DNA of 64,000 nucleotides from Dipteronia dyeriana. Its lineage: Eukaryota; Streptophyta; Magnoliopsida; Sapindales; Sapindaceae. Each line of letters opens with the position of its first letter. Position 1 is the first letter of the stretch. The stretch lies in contig CM065295.1 in assembly GCA_032871835.1 (NCBI GenBank), positions 81,523,819 through 81,587,818 on the forward strand, written 5' to 3'. Under the pieces are notes generated by a model that saw only the letters and a list, made by a program, of their open reading frames with translations, had not been told where the DNA came from and made no database searches. The position numbers and the translations under genes are program-made. This document shows, piece after piece, positions 23,788 through 35,611 of this stretch.

Positions 23788-24905
23788 GGATAGAAAATCT
23801 TCAGATATTGGGCATTGCATGGTCGGGGTAACACCCCTCCATTGGGTCGAGCAATCCAATAAGCTCCATGGCCAGCTATCCCCTCGATCTTGTATGGACC
23901 TTCCCATTTGTCAGCCAGGGATCCTACGACACAATTTTTTTGTGTTCAATGACACCTTCCTGAGTACCAGGTCTCCTAGCTGGAATTTCCTAATCCGAAC
24001 ACGAGAGTTGTAGTGGCGAGCCACTCTTTGTTGATATGCTGTATTTCTTATTCGGGACTTTTTCCTTTTTTCTTCTAGCTCATCCAAAATTTGTAGTAGC
24101 GTATCAAAATTTTGTTCTTCATCGTATAGCCTGACCCAGGGGGACGCATACGATGTTTCTACGGGGATGACAGCTTTTGTCCTGAACGCTAGGGTGAACG
24201 GAGTTTCTCCTGTTGAAGTTCTTGTTGTCGTCCGATATGCCCATAATACTTCAGGAAGCTTTTCAACCCAGCTTCCTTTTTTGTCATCTAACTTTGTTTT
24301 AATGGTGTGCTTGATAATTTTATTTACTGCTTCTACTTGCCCGATTGTTTGGGGATGAGCTGATGTCGCATAGTAGTTAACAATCTGATACTTTTCGCAT
24401 AACAGTCTGAACTTTTGGTTATCAAACTGAGTGACATTGTCGGTGATTATAGTGTCCGGAACTCCAAACTTATAAAGTATGTTTTTCTTTACAAAATTTG
24501 TGGTGTTGGCTTCTGTGATATGCACCAGCGCTTCAGCTTCTGCCCATTTTATGAAATTATCGACAACTACTATGGCGTGCTTTGCTCCACCCCCTGTCCC
24601 AGCTGGCATTGGCCCGATCAAGTCTAGGCCCCACATGGCGAATGGCCATGGAGTAGTGAGGTTTCTGAGCTTTTCTGGGGGTTGTCGGATATCGTTAGCA
24701 ATCCTTTGACAGGTATTGCAACTTTCCGACCACTGCTGTGCTTCTGAGAAAAACATAGGCCAGTAATAGCCTTGCCTGAGTACCTTATGCGCTAGACTTC
24801 TACCCCCAGTGTGGTTTCCGCAAACTCCTCTGTGGATCTCTTGAAGTATTCGATATGTATCTTCTTCCGGTACACATATTTGGAGAGCTCGGGGGAACCC
24901 CCTTC
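23784..24905 (-). pseudogene. Tat copy A integrase
   Basis: It would insert element cDNA into the genome. The minus strand shows the HHCC zinc-binding domain (HRGVCGNH, then CNTCQ) followed by the DDE core. The core's first Asp is in WGLDLIGPMP, the second in IITDNVTQF (usual DNGTQF has Gly, here Val), and the Glu is in HPQTIGQVEAVNK. The C-terminal GDLVLRKVSLNTK is followed by a frameshift near 23930, after which the remaining 45 or so codons (KWEGPYKIEGI-type in copy B) are in another frame, to a TAA at 23784-23786. It is continuous upstream with RNase H in one open frame to 25527, so this is the best preserved part of pol. Confidence 0.88.
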
Positions 24906-25124
24906 TGTATAATTCTCCTTCGATCATGGTATATCTAGCAGATCGATACCTGATGCGCTTTGCTAATACCGGATCTTCCGGGAGAAAGCCTTCTTCCAGG
25001 AACCTTTTCATCTGGACCATCCAATCGTCTTGCGGTATTCGGATTTCTAAAATTTCTAAATGCTTAGGTTTAGCTGTACTCGGTTTTAGGAGGTGTGCAA
25101 CTGGAATGGTCATTGGTCTGATTG

Positions 25125-25995
25125 AGGTTGTTGTTGACGCTAATTTAGACAATGCATCAGCCTTTTCATTTTCTTCCCTAGGGATCTGAGCGATCTTGTA
25201 TTCTTTAAATTTTTGGAGGACCTGTTTCGCGATGTCACGGTAGGCTATCATACCTTCATCTTTGGCCTGGTACTCGTCCATAACCTGGTTGACAACTACC
25301 TGTGAATCGCTGAATATCTCAACTTCATCTGCCCCGAGAGCTATGCAGACTCTGATTCCAGCTAACAATGCCTCGTACTCAGCTTGATTATTGGTTGCTT
25401 TAAAATCAAATCTCATGGCACATTCAACATCATCTCCTTCTAGGGTGCGAACTACAATCCCTGCCCCGCTGCCATGAGTATTTGAAGAGCCATCAACATA
25501 CAGTTTCCATGGGAAACTCTTTTCCAAGAGTCTTTTTGCTTACAGGTTTAGTTCTGTGAACTCGGCTATGAAGTCTGCCACAGCTTGTCCTTTGAGGGAG
25601 GTTTTGGAGACATAATGAATATCGAATTTACTTAACTCGATTGCCCATTTAGTAAGTCTTCCTGATATCTCTGGCTTTTGTAAGATTTATCTTAATGGGC
25701 AATTGGTGAGAACCTGGATTATATGGGCCTGAAAGTATGGTCTCAGCTTTTTTACAGCTGAGACCAATGCTAAAGCCATCTTTTCTGCCTGCGAGTACCT
25801 GGTCTCAGCAGGTAAGAGTGCCTTGCTGGTATAATACACTGGTTTCTGCACTCCCTCTTCTGTTCTGATTAAGACTGAACTTGCTGCAAGCTCGGTTATT
25901 GACAGATACAGCTGAAGTTTTCCCCTTTTTACGGTTTTGAGAGAACGGGAGATTGTCCCAAGTACTCTTTTATTTTTAAGAATGCATGCTCGCAC
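25125..25995 (-). pseudogene. Tat copy A RNase H region with two RNase H domains
   Basis: Downstream of RT is the original Ty3-type RNase H (25528-25995) with PVYYTSKALLPAETRYSQAE and RPYFQAHIIQVLTNCPLR. A second RNase H (about 25125-25527) then begins LYVDGSSNTHGSGAGIV. Its acidic residues are visible: Asp in YVDGSS, Glu in AEYEALLAGI, Asp in FSDSQVV and Asp in KADALSK. Dual RNase H is known for Tat elements, the second being an acquired archaeal/plant-like domain. A stop at 25687-25689 separates the two here. Confidence 0.82.
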
Positions 25996-26119
25996 TCTTT
26001 ATTCCACTCGAGGCCTTTCCCTTTTTTGATTATCTTGAAGAAAGGTGCGCACCTGTCTGTAGCCTTTGAGATGAATCTTCCCAAGGAGGCTAAACACCCT
26101 GTTAAGCATTGTACCTCTT

Positions 26120-27055
26120 TCAATGTTTTGGTGAGGTCATTTCTTGCAAAGCCTGGATCTTCTCGGGTTTAACTTCGATTCCTCTTTGATGGAATTGAAA
26201 ACCCAAGAATCTTCCCGAATGGACTCCGAATAAACATTTGTTTGGGTTTAATTTCATCTGGTATCTTCTCAAAACATCAAATGTCTCTCGGAGGTCCCGG
26301 GCATGCTCATCTGCTGAGACGCTTTTAGTCAACATGTCATCAATGTACACTTTCATGTTCCTTCCTATTTACCGAGTGAAGATTTTGTTGACCAACCTTT
26401 AGTACGTAGCTCCTACATTTTTTAAACCGAAAGGCATTACTGTGTAGCAATATAAACCCTGATCCGTTGTGAAAGCTGTTTTTTCTTCATCAGCTTTGTT
26501 CATCCGGATCTGATTGTATCCCGAGTAAGCGTCCATGAAGTTGAGCAGTTGATGACCTGCTGTGGCATCCACCAGCTGATCTATCCTTGAGAGTGGGAAG
26601 CTATCCTTTGGACATACCTTGTTTAGATCCGTGAAATCTACGCACATTCTCCATTGTCCATTTTTCTTCTATAAGAGGACTACGTTGGCGACCCACTGAG
26701 GGTAGCTGACTTCTCTGATTGATCCAGTCGCGAGTAGCTTTTCCACCTCTTGTTTGATTGCTTGACTTCTTTCAGGATTGATCGATCTTCTCTTTTGTAT
26801 TACCGGTTTTGCATTCGGGCTAACTGCGAGGTGGTGGGATATTACTCGGGCATCTATCCCGATCATATCTTCGTGACTCCAGACGAATACATCTTTGTAT
26901 TCTCTAAGCAGATTGGTTAAGTCTTGCTTGACTTTTCCATCCAAGTTGGCCCCGATCTTGATTTTCTTGTCCGGTTTGTCTTCTTCAAGTACTACTTCAA
27001 CCAATTCTGTTTTGTATTCATTCGAGCCCTCCCTTGGATCCAGTTCGAATGACAA
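26120..27055 (-). pseudogene. Tat copy A reverse transcriptase
   Basis: It copies element RNA into DNA. Motifs in order: PVIQKRRSINPERSQAIKQE and QWVANVV (27055-26669), RMCVDFTDLNKVCPKDSFPL, DAYSGYNQIRMN, CYTVMPFGLKN, and the catalytic YIDDMLTKS near 26330. An in-frame stop at 26669-26671 replaces a codon that is open in copy B. Another break lies at about 26357-26399. Confidence 0.88.
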
Positions 27056-27081
27056 GGATTATTTACACTGATTTGGCTGCA

Positions 27082-27700
27082 TTATAGTGCACACTTGTTC
27101 AGCATCATGCTTGTCTCTGTATACTGACAGATTTGCTCTTCGGGCCATCTCTTGGGGGATCCTTTGACTATCCCAACCCCTTGTTCTGTTGGGAACTTGA
27201 TCATTAATGCATAAGTGGCCGTCACGGCCCTTGTTTTATTCAGGAATGGCCGGCCCAATAATACATTATACGGCCAATTATCCAAGTCAACTACCACGAA
27301 GTCGAGCAGGACAGTCCTCTGACATGGTGCCGTCCTGATCTTCAAGGGTAGTTTTACCGTCCCGAGTGACCGGACCTCTATTCCCCAAAATCCTCTTAAT
27401 GGAGTATGGAAAGGCCGTTAATCTTTTCAGTCTAGTCTTAGCTGGTCGTATACGGCCACGCTTAGGATGTCTGCTGAACTCCCATTATCTATTAAAATTC
27501 TCCGGACTTCCCTATGGCCAATCCGGGCACTTATAACCAAAGCGTCATTAGGTAAAACATCGACGCCATGGGAATCTGCCTCTGTAAAGACTATTGGGTC
27601 CCATCCTTCCTTTACCCCTTTCGGGTTTTGTTCAACTAAGTTTACGTCGAAGTTATTCCTTGCTTTTATTGCTTCTCTGATTTTCTGAGTTCGTTCTCGG
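27082..27700 (-). pseudogene. Tat copy A protease
   Basis: An aspartic protease that would cut the polyprotein. The motif RILIDNGSSADIL near 27470-27510 is the active-site loop (D-N-G where D-T/S-G is usual). VVDLDNWPYNVLLGRPFLNK near 27250-27300 is the second conserved LLGRP block. The two are separated by a stop at 27427-27429 and a frame change. Confidence 0.8.
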
Positions 27701-30700
27701 TTGCTTCTCCCAGTAGAAGGTCCTCCGAAAATTGTAAGTATTACTTGATTGGCTTCGGGGCTGGTTCTTTGGTTTTGACCAGGGTTGTGATCAACCTTGA
27801 CTTTCTTGGTTTCTGGTCTCTCGTCTTTTTTCAAGATTACATCCCGCAAGTGCCCTTCCCGAATAAGAGTCTCTATGTAATCTCTGAGCTGAAAACACTT
27901 CGAAGTCTCATGCACGGTTTCTTTATGAAACCTGCAATACTTTGTTGTATCTTTCCGGGCGAACTGTGATTGTAGCTGCGGCTCTTGCACCATATTCTTC
28001 TCTTCCAATATGGCTAGAATTTCTTCTTGTTTCTTCCGAAGAGGGGTGTAATTGGTATATTTGCCTCAGTATTTCTCTGTGGACCGTTCGGCGTTGAGCC
28101 CATTACCCCCATCCTTGTTTTTCTCCTTGTCGTTCTCTTTCCGTTTTTCCTTTTGATTCTGCCCCTTGGATTCAGTATTCTTCTGTTCTGGCTTTCCTCC
28201 ATGCATATAGCTTCCTCATGTAGCTAACTCTTCTTCCTCGGCCAGAGCGTATCCTCCTGCCATATCCATCATGTCGGCATACCTAGTTAGTCGTGCTCTT
28301 CTCAAATCAAAGGATAATCGTCCATTCTGCAAGTTATTGGTGAAGGAAGCAATAATTGCTTCATCATTAGCGCTGTCAATTTCTGATACTGCTTGGCCGA
28401 ACCGGCCCAAGTACTTTTTTAATGACTCGTCATTCCCCTGCTTTATTTGAGAGAGGTAGGACACCGACTTCTTCCTTTGAACGTTGCTCAGGAATTGCCT
28501 TGAGAAACTCCTGCTCAGGTCGTTGAAATTTTCGATGCTCACCGGGGGTAGTCTTCCGAACCATCTTGACCCTGTGTCCCCCAGTGTTTGTGGAAAGTTG
28601 AGACACAATAGGGGGTCACTGCGGGCATATTGAGGCATGACACTTTTATAGCGTCTAACGTGCTCCTTTGGATCTGTATCTTTTTTGAATTGCTCAACAT
28701 GCGGCATCCTGAATCTTTCTGGGAAAGGGGTCCGTAAAATCTCCCTGATGAATGGATTGTCGGAGTCATCGTCGGATAGATCGTTATAGCCATAACGTCT
28801 GACTAGTGCCTCCATCTGTCGCCTGTTATTCTCAAATTATCGAGTAAGCATCTGGATCGTGACATCTCTGTCCCCTACCGGGCTTCCTCGACGGTTGAAC
28901 CGTTGGGTAACTGTCATTCTTTCCTCAGTCTTTTCACTCTGATGCTGGACCTCTCGTGTGACTCCATGATAACATTTGTGATGGTGTTGATCACTGTCTT
29001 CTGATGATGACCGACCTCTGAGCCGGTCGTATTTACGATGTATGGCACGTATTGTTTGATTATGGTCCAGCCTCTGGTGATGTTATTCCTCTTCAAGTGT
29101 CTCCTGTCCAATCATTCTGGTTTCTGGTATAGTTATTCCTGGCCAAACCACCACCGAACGGAGCCTTGCGGGTGGAGGATTGGGAGTATGTGCTCCTGCA
29201 GCTAGGGGTGGGCGCGGTTCGGTTCGGTTCGATTTTAGATAAAACCTAACTGAACCGAAAATATTTCGGTTCATCTAAAATTGAACCGGTTTAAACCGAA
29301 TAAGAAATGGTAACCGAACCGAACTGAACTGATTTAAATCGAATCGGTTCGGTTCGGTTCGGTTCATTTTGGTTTTGGACCTAATGAGCCTTTTTGACTT
29401 GATGGGCTTAATGAGTCTTTTTTAATATTTTGTTGTTGCCTTATTGAATTCTAATTTTGGACCAAAGTCTCATAAATTGTAATAGTCCAACTGCCCAAGC
29501 CCAAATCAAACATAACTATTAACTAATAACATTTAATTTATAATTCATTAAAAAAATCACAAATTGAATAAACCTAAAAACTCCAAAATAAATATTACAA
29601 TCCAAATAAAAACTCTACATCACAAATCCAAGCTCCAAATAAATATTACAATCCAATTTCAAGCTCCAAATAAAAATTACAACCCAAATCCAATGGAGCT
29701 AGAATTCTCTAAGGTCTCATGACCCTTAGTCGTTACTCCCTTCCATTGAATCAACATTAAGATCCATTTCCATCTACAAACCATTTCACATAAAAAGAAA
29801 AACTAAAATAAGAAAGTAAAATATAAAACCAATAGAACCACAGCCAAACTAAAAGAATAAACATTCCATTGTAACCACAACCTCCATATACACACTATTC
29901 TCCACAAAACTTTATTCTAAACATTCACATCGTCTCTAATTTAAATTATAAACCTAACTAGAAAGTTTTAGATGACCAACTTAACTTCCTGCTCAATACT
30001 GTCAAAGAATAAAATGCAACGACACTGACATGATGGAAGATGCTAGGACACTTGCATCGGTGCATGCCATTTAATCAGTCAATGTAATTCGTTTCTACAC
30101 ACGGACGCTGTTAATTAAATCAGAATATAGATTATTTATCTTCAAAAAAATTGAAGCATCAAAAAACAATGAAACAATACAAAACTATACTACAGGAAAA
30201 TGTAGCTGTCAACTTGTCGAAATCAGAGGATATAACACAATACACGAGGGCACTGGGCGATCAATAATTGGACTAACTTATAAAAAAGGAAACCACAAAC
30301 TCTAGGGAATTTCATTAAAAGAGTAACAAGCTCAAACCAATAAAGAGGATGCCGCAAGAAACAATTAATTGAAGGACTCAATACTATGCATGAAATGATT
30401 AGCTGTTAGCGAAGAGGCAAGAAACATCATCCTCGCTACCAGTAAACATTTGTCCAAACATTCAGAGGGAACGAGGATGTAACAGCGCAGCAAACTGATT
30501 CATAAATAACTTAAAGCAATCAGACAAATGTCACACACCAACCTCTAAAACGAACATGACTCAATGGAATTACTTAAACGGCGCATTACTAAATATTGAA
30601 ACACAGAAACGCACCCGGAACTAATTCATGCTCAAATGCCAAAACTGTAGTTAAAAGTTACTGAGTAGAACTTAAGAAGTGATTCTACCAAGAAATGGAA

Positions 30701-32118
30701 GAAGCAAATCAAACCAATAACAAAGAGCCCACTATACCTGAATTATGCCCTTAATTCTCCAAACTCCACGGGTATACACTACAATATGAAATGAGAAATT
30801 TGTATAACCTGCAGACACAATTATTTCATCTATTTCATTCTGAAAAGATGCACTTTGACTTTACATATAAATTAAATTGATTCATGAACCATAATTGACT
30901 GTTAAAAACTTAAAAATGACCAAAAGAAACCAATTCATGGTGTATAGCTTAGCGTTTTTTGCCTTTCAAATTTAGCACTCAAATCTTTCAAAATTTAACA
31001 CTCAAATCTTTCAAACAAGCAGCACCACACGCCCAAAGAAGAAATCATACGAGCTGAAGACAATAAATAATCAAATAAAGAAAGACAAAAAACTGAAGAA
31101 GATAACAACTAACCACAGAAGCAATCGTACGAGATAAAGAAGAGCTGAAGGCAGTCTGGGCCGTGTTGAACTTTGGCTGGAGATGAAAGAAACCAGATCA
31201 GATGAGCAGAGACCAGATTGGTGGTATCTGATGTGAAATAATAATAAAAAAGACAAAAACAAAATCAGAAAAAAAGAAGAAGAAAATTAGAACAAAAAGA
31301 AGAGACTGAGTCGACTGTCGAGGACTCGAGTGACTAAGTTAGTGACAAAAATTCTTTGAGGAACGGAATTGAGACGCCAACAGAGATGATCAAATCGGAG
31401 ACGGTTGACAAGCAGCGAAGATGAGTGACAAAGATGAGCAGATGAGCAGATCAGAGACGGCTTGACGAGCAACGGAGATGAGTTACGGAGGTAAGCAGAT
31501 AAGCAGAGCGGTGACAACTGATGAGCAGCGGAGAGCTGGAGATGAGCGACGGAGATGCCAATCGAAGGAGTTGAGTCAGAGTCTGCGAATGAGAGGTGAG
31601 ATTTTGAGAAGTGAGAAGTGATCTGAGAAGTGAGAAGCAGAGAGAGAAGTCGACTGAAGAATAAGATATTAAGAGCATTTAGGGTTTTTTTTAACTTATA
31701 TTTATATGTGGTTTAAACGGTTTAAACCGGTTTTTGGACAACCAAACCGGTTCAAACCGAATTTTTTTCGGTTTTTAATTATTTAAATCGGTTTGAACAG
31801 AATTGGATCTATGAACCGAATCGAACACCCTTTTTTCGGTTTGGTTCGGTTTGGTTCGGTTCGGTTTCAAACTTAGTGCCCACCCCTACCTGCAGCCAGT
31901 AGATCAATCCCTTCCCTTGCTACATTTGTCACCAATTGCTGTAGGGCCTCATGAAAACGTAGCGTAAGATCTCTGTTGGTTGGAGGAACTTGCTGGATCC
32001 CTGCCAGGTGTGCAGACTGGTTTTCTATTTTTGCTGCAGGATCTTGTGACGTGTTGCCAACATGGAAATCGCCTTGTGATTTTTGGCCATTCCCTGGACT
32101 ACTTCTGCTTCCTGCCAT
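27701..32118 (-). pseudogene. Tat copy A gag, interrupted by a 2.7-kb hAT element
   Basis: Gag forms the particle and binds RNA. The ATG at 32116-32118 lies 16 bases inside the LTR and starts MAGSRSSPGNGQ. The frame runs to the hAT at 31888 and resumes at 29202 (HTPNPPPARLRSVVVW). The gag core is 28216-28815, with DPKEHVRRYKSVMPQY and LSRSFSRQFLSNVQRKK. A knuckle-like CRFHKETVHETSKCFQL lies near 27890-27950. Breaks: a frameshift near 29100, a stop near 28840, and TGA at 28216-28218. That last stop is also present in copy B. Confidence 0.85.
29203..31888. mobile_element. Large non-autonomous hAT element in Tat gag
   Basis: Termini taggggtgggcgcgg and gtgcccacccctaare inverted repeats (TAGGGGTGGGC). 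The perfect 8-bp duplication cctgcagc flanks it (29195-29202 and 31889-31896). Both subterminal regions are packed with ggttcggttcgg / gaaccgaaccgaac motifs (about 29214-29360 and 31715-31866). The 2.7-kb interior has no hAT transposase on either strand. 31270-31660 is a purine-rich, gatgagc-repetitive stretch. The interior may be filler or captured DNA of unknown source. Confidence 0.88.
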
Positions 32119-32132
32119 CGCTTCTAGCGCCA
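32116..32132 (-). other. Tat copy A primer-binding site
   Basis: Two bases inside the LTR the minus strand reads TTGGCGCTAGAAGCGATGG. PBSs complement tRNA 3' ends and so start TGG, as here (TGGCGCTAGAAGC). The tRNA was not determined. The putative gag ATG overlaps the far end of this site. Confidence 0.6.
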
Positions 32133-32134
32133 AT

Positions 32135-33013
32135 TGTTGACGTCGATTTCTGGATTATGCCAGAAAAGCTAACAAGAATTGGATTTCGGCTATTTGAATC
32201 AAAGAGAAAGAGATGCAGAGAGAGTGACAAAGACAAGTTTTACATGGTAAAACTCTGATGGCCGGAGAAACATCCACGGGTGGTTGAAGGATCAATCAAG
32301 CCAAAATCCACTAAGAGAATAAGATGTTTACAAGCTCTCGATCTCTCTTTTTTCTCTCTGTATTTACTATGATTGTTGTATGCTATATTGCTTATATCTT
32401 TTCTGGATGAGATTATGGGTTTATTTATATGTTTATAGAACCCTAATCTGCCTTATACATGTAATACAGGGGATCTTTGTATTTAATTGTGATTCGGTTA
32501 CTTTCTTGAGGTCGATTTGTCTTATTTCCTGTTTCGGAGTCTCTTATGGAAATCGAGTGAGATTCTAGTAGTGCAGTTCAATTTGGACTTGTTTCCTTAT
32601 AAGAATGTAGCATTCGCAAAGAAATCAAGTTATTTCCTGATTGGAGACTCTTCTAATTTAATGCTCTATTTTATTTGGGATTCCTTCCTGATGGATATCG
32701 TCGCGTATTTAATGACTTAATCCGTATGAAATAAGCACCAAGTTCGTACTCGAGTCTTATTTATTCCCGAGTAAGAGTAATACCTGATGGTCCCGAGTAG
32801 CGTCGTTTGAGCCCGAGTGGAAGCGTTGTTTAACCAGTCCCGAGTGCTGTTAACTGATCCCGAGTAGGTTTTATTTAATATATGCTTACTCGGACTTTCT
32901 TCTCTTTAATGATGCCTTATAGGATATTTCCCGAATGCCCATTTAGGCATCCACCTGGCTATTTTTTCCTTCCTGTCAATAACGTATATGCTTGGTAAAA
33001 TTTACATACGACA
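32135..33013 (-). repeat. Tat copy A LTR (5' LTR in element orientation)
   Basis: This 879-bp repeat pairs with 17841-18715. It ends acgaca at 33013 next to TAAAT. It would carry the promoter for gag-pol (minus strand). Confidence 0.9.
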
Positions 33014-33183
33014 TAAATATGAATGAGAAAAAGTATATTAAGTGAGAAATTCCAACTGAAATGTAATAATAATAAAATATCCATCAAATAAACATCCTAA
33101 AAAAAAAAGAAAAAATAAAAGTGCTAAAACGAAAATAAAAGCAACACGATTGGAGCAAATGGTTGCATGAAACAATCTTCCGG

Positions 33184-34681
33184 TCAATCCTTGAACATGG
33201 GGTCATTGCCCTTCCGTCCCCTTTCGAGGTCTTCAATTGACATGTAGTCCGGCATATAATCACCAGCTGAAAACCCTTGGTCATAGGAAGGTGGAGGTGG
33301 AGGTGGTTCTGGTCGTCGACACTGCTCTCTCCTCTGATAAGTCCAGAGGCCCAACTGTTGCCTTATGTCGGCATTGTCTGTTCTGATGTCCTCCATCTCG
33401 GCCTCTTGGTCTACTCAAAAATCATAAAACTGTTGGGAGAGGGTATCAACCTTGCCTTCAATACGAGTCTGGACAGTCTGGCTCTCCCCGACCGCCTTCA
33501 CCAACCACTCCAGCTTATCTATAATTTGGTTGTTTTGCTCAGGACCCTCTGCATCCCCATCATCACCAGAAAAGCCATAGTCATAGTCTTTATCCTCTGA
33601 CCCCTCAGGTCTGGAGCCGCCTTCAGGAAGGGAAATTCCTTCTGGTCTCTTCCGCCTACTAGCCACGGCCTTGCTTACTGAGTCTGTCCAAGAACGGAGG
33701 TTTATAGGTCCCCTACCCCAAGTGGTGATCTCATCATCACCATACTCCGGAACCCCTGTATCCCTACATATTTTCGTAATCAAGCACGGGAAATGAATAG
33801 GCCGACTCGTATTTTTTTTCTTTTTTCTTTTTCCCTTTTATGTCAATATCCCCTGCATCATAAATCTCTGCTTTAATAATCCTCCCAATGTCAACTGGGG
33901 CTGGGGTGATAAGACAAGCTAGCAACTCGGCCTTCTTCACTTGGATCGAGCTGATGTGAAGCACGGGCTTGAGAGATGCCGAGATAAACATGCTCAAGAT
34001 GCCCAGATCCTTTGATAACTCTGTATGCTTCAAGAGATGCTTTCTGTCTCATCGAGTATTGTCATTTCCTCTCAAAATCCCTGCCAGCTCTGCTAGAGAC
34101 CCGTCAAAGCTACGGTATCCCAGAGGTAGGGTGTCTTGGGGGACCGAAGTTGTGCCAAAGTGGGTGTTAATGGTGTCCTCACTGATTTACATTGCAACCC
34201 CTCGCACCAAGACCATACTGCTGGCAAAGAAGACTTTCTGGACCATGCTGGCATAAAAATCTCTCACCAATGTTGTATTTGCTGCAACCGGGTATTGCAC
34301 AAATGTCCCCCACCTCCTGTCTTGAATTAACCTAGGTAAAGAGGTGTCCATAAGGTCGGCCAATTGGATACCCTGTTCCATATTTACAGCTGTTTGTCGG
34401 AGTTTCTGAACTCTTCTGTGGTAGTCTTTATTCTCAACAAGTGGCTCCGACTCTGTGGCTTGTCGTTTTCTGCCTCTAGAGGTACCTTTGGGAACTTGAT
34501 TTACCCCTGCAGGAGTCCTTGATTTACACATATCTAAACCCACACGGACAGAATTTCTACTGAAAACTCGATAACCAACCCCTAAAACGGCACACCAAAT
34601 AGCACTAGGTGCAACCGGGCACCTCCACAAACACTTCAATATCCACAAAATCAAACACCACACCCCGAATTCCACAGCCAA
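33184..34681 (-). pseudogene. Athila gene in the env position, putative plant transposon protein
   Basis: It lies downstream of pol in the same direction, where Athila elements carry their env-like or extra gene. The minus strand reads FVQYPVAANTTLVRDFYASM (about 34220-34310), GYRSFDGSLAELAGILRGND (34060-34130), and GRGPINLRSWTDSVSKAVAS near 33680. It ends in an acidic Gln/Glu-rich tail with a predicted coiled segment. The first block resembles the 'putative plant transposon protein' domain (PF20167) as I remember it. No signal peptide or membrane anchor is evident. In-frame stops near 34185 and 34045 and frame changes near 33775 and 33400 disable it. Confidence 0.6.
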
Positions 34682-35611
34682 TTAACCAATACCCAAGAAC
34701 TATGCCAAAGTCACCACAAAAAATAATCCGAAACCAATTTCACACCAACAAAGGCTCTAATGATGTGCAAAAATACAAATACATAAAACCCAAGCAACAA
34801 ATCATCCAATTTTGGGCAATGCAAATGTCTCAACGAGAAATCCCCAAATTATAAACCCTAACACATAAAAAATCCCAAATCTATGCCCTAGATTGTGTAG
34901 AAAGGAATTTGCATGCAAGATTGGGAGGAAAGTGATGAAAAACAAGAGGGTTTATGTGAGGACTTACCAATTTCGTGCATGAGAGAGGGGAGAGGAAGAA
35001 GAGAGTGTTTTGAGTTGATTTGAGAAAATGAACAACTGTTGCTCGTTGAGAGGATTTAATCCTCGCGCACCTGACATGTGCTTTGGTCGAACAGCACTGA
35101 TTTACGCATGTGCACCAGCGCATATGCTTTTTATGCCAAAACTCTGTCGTTCCACTAAATGGTTTGTCCAGCATTTTGCTTGTGCGCCGGTGGACCAGCG
35201 CACTCCACCAGCGCAATCTCTCCAAGCGATTGGCGCTGATGGTGAGCATGTCCTGCGCCGCTCGAGTGGCGCCAAGCCTGTTTTCCTCTCTAATTGGTTT
35301 TTTAGTGACCATTTTGCCCATTTTGAGTTCTCTTTCAACAAAAAAATTTCCTGCACACTCATGAAACTCAACAACGCACATCATTGCATGGGTTTAATAC
35401 AATTCTTTTTTTTTTAACCCCCAAACCTAAATTATGCAATGTCCATGTAGAATCAAATCTTTTCAAAACAAATTCACAATGCATGATCCATGCTTGGAAA
35501 GAGAAAAACTCAATGTTACAGTAATAACAAACTCAAAGTAAAAACTAAATTTACGAAAGAAAAATGACCTAACTACTATTTACAATATGGCACCTCCTTT
35601 TTTAGGATTCC
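34682..35611 (-). other. Athila spacer between pol and the env-position gene
   Basis: Apparently non-coding. It contains a third polypurine-like motif on the minus strand (TTTAGGTTTGGGGGTT, 35417-35432) just after pol. A region at 35100-35280 has several gcgctggt/caccagcgc motifs resembling the LTR minisatellite. Overlapping open frames on both strands at 34881-35417 are not recognised. Confidence 0.5.

Larger units (their letters stand above)
17841..33013 (-). mobile_element. Tat-lineage Ty3/gypsy retrotransposon, copy A, inserted in the Athila
   Basis: LTRs at 17841-18715 and 32135-33013 start tgttgacgtcg and end cgaca (cgata in the left copy). Perfect 5-bp duplications TAAAT flank the element (17836-17840 and 33014-33018). 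Minus-strand order from the right is LTR, PBS, gag, protease, reverse transcriptase, two RNase H domains, integrase, then a gene in the opposite direction, PPT and LTR. The integrase lies after RNase H, and the extra RNase H and antisense gene are Tat hallmarks. Two hAT elements (20961-21579 and 29203-31888) are inserted. Without them it is about 11.9 kb. Stops and frameshifts in gag-pol make it defective. Confidence 0.9.

Noticed and set aside
31071..31678. Ser/Leu-rich minus frames in the large hAT
   Set aside because: Produced by a purine-rich repetitive block on the other strand; no transposase motif.
34881..35417. Open frames of 84-167 codons on both strands
   Set aside because: They overlap each other in a spacer of the Athila, lack known motifs and use minisatellite-like sequence.
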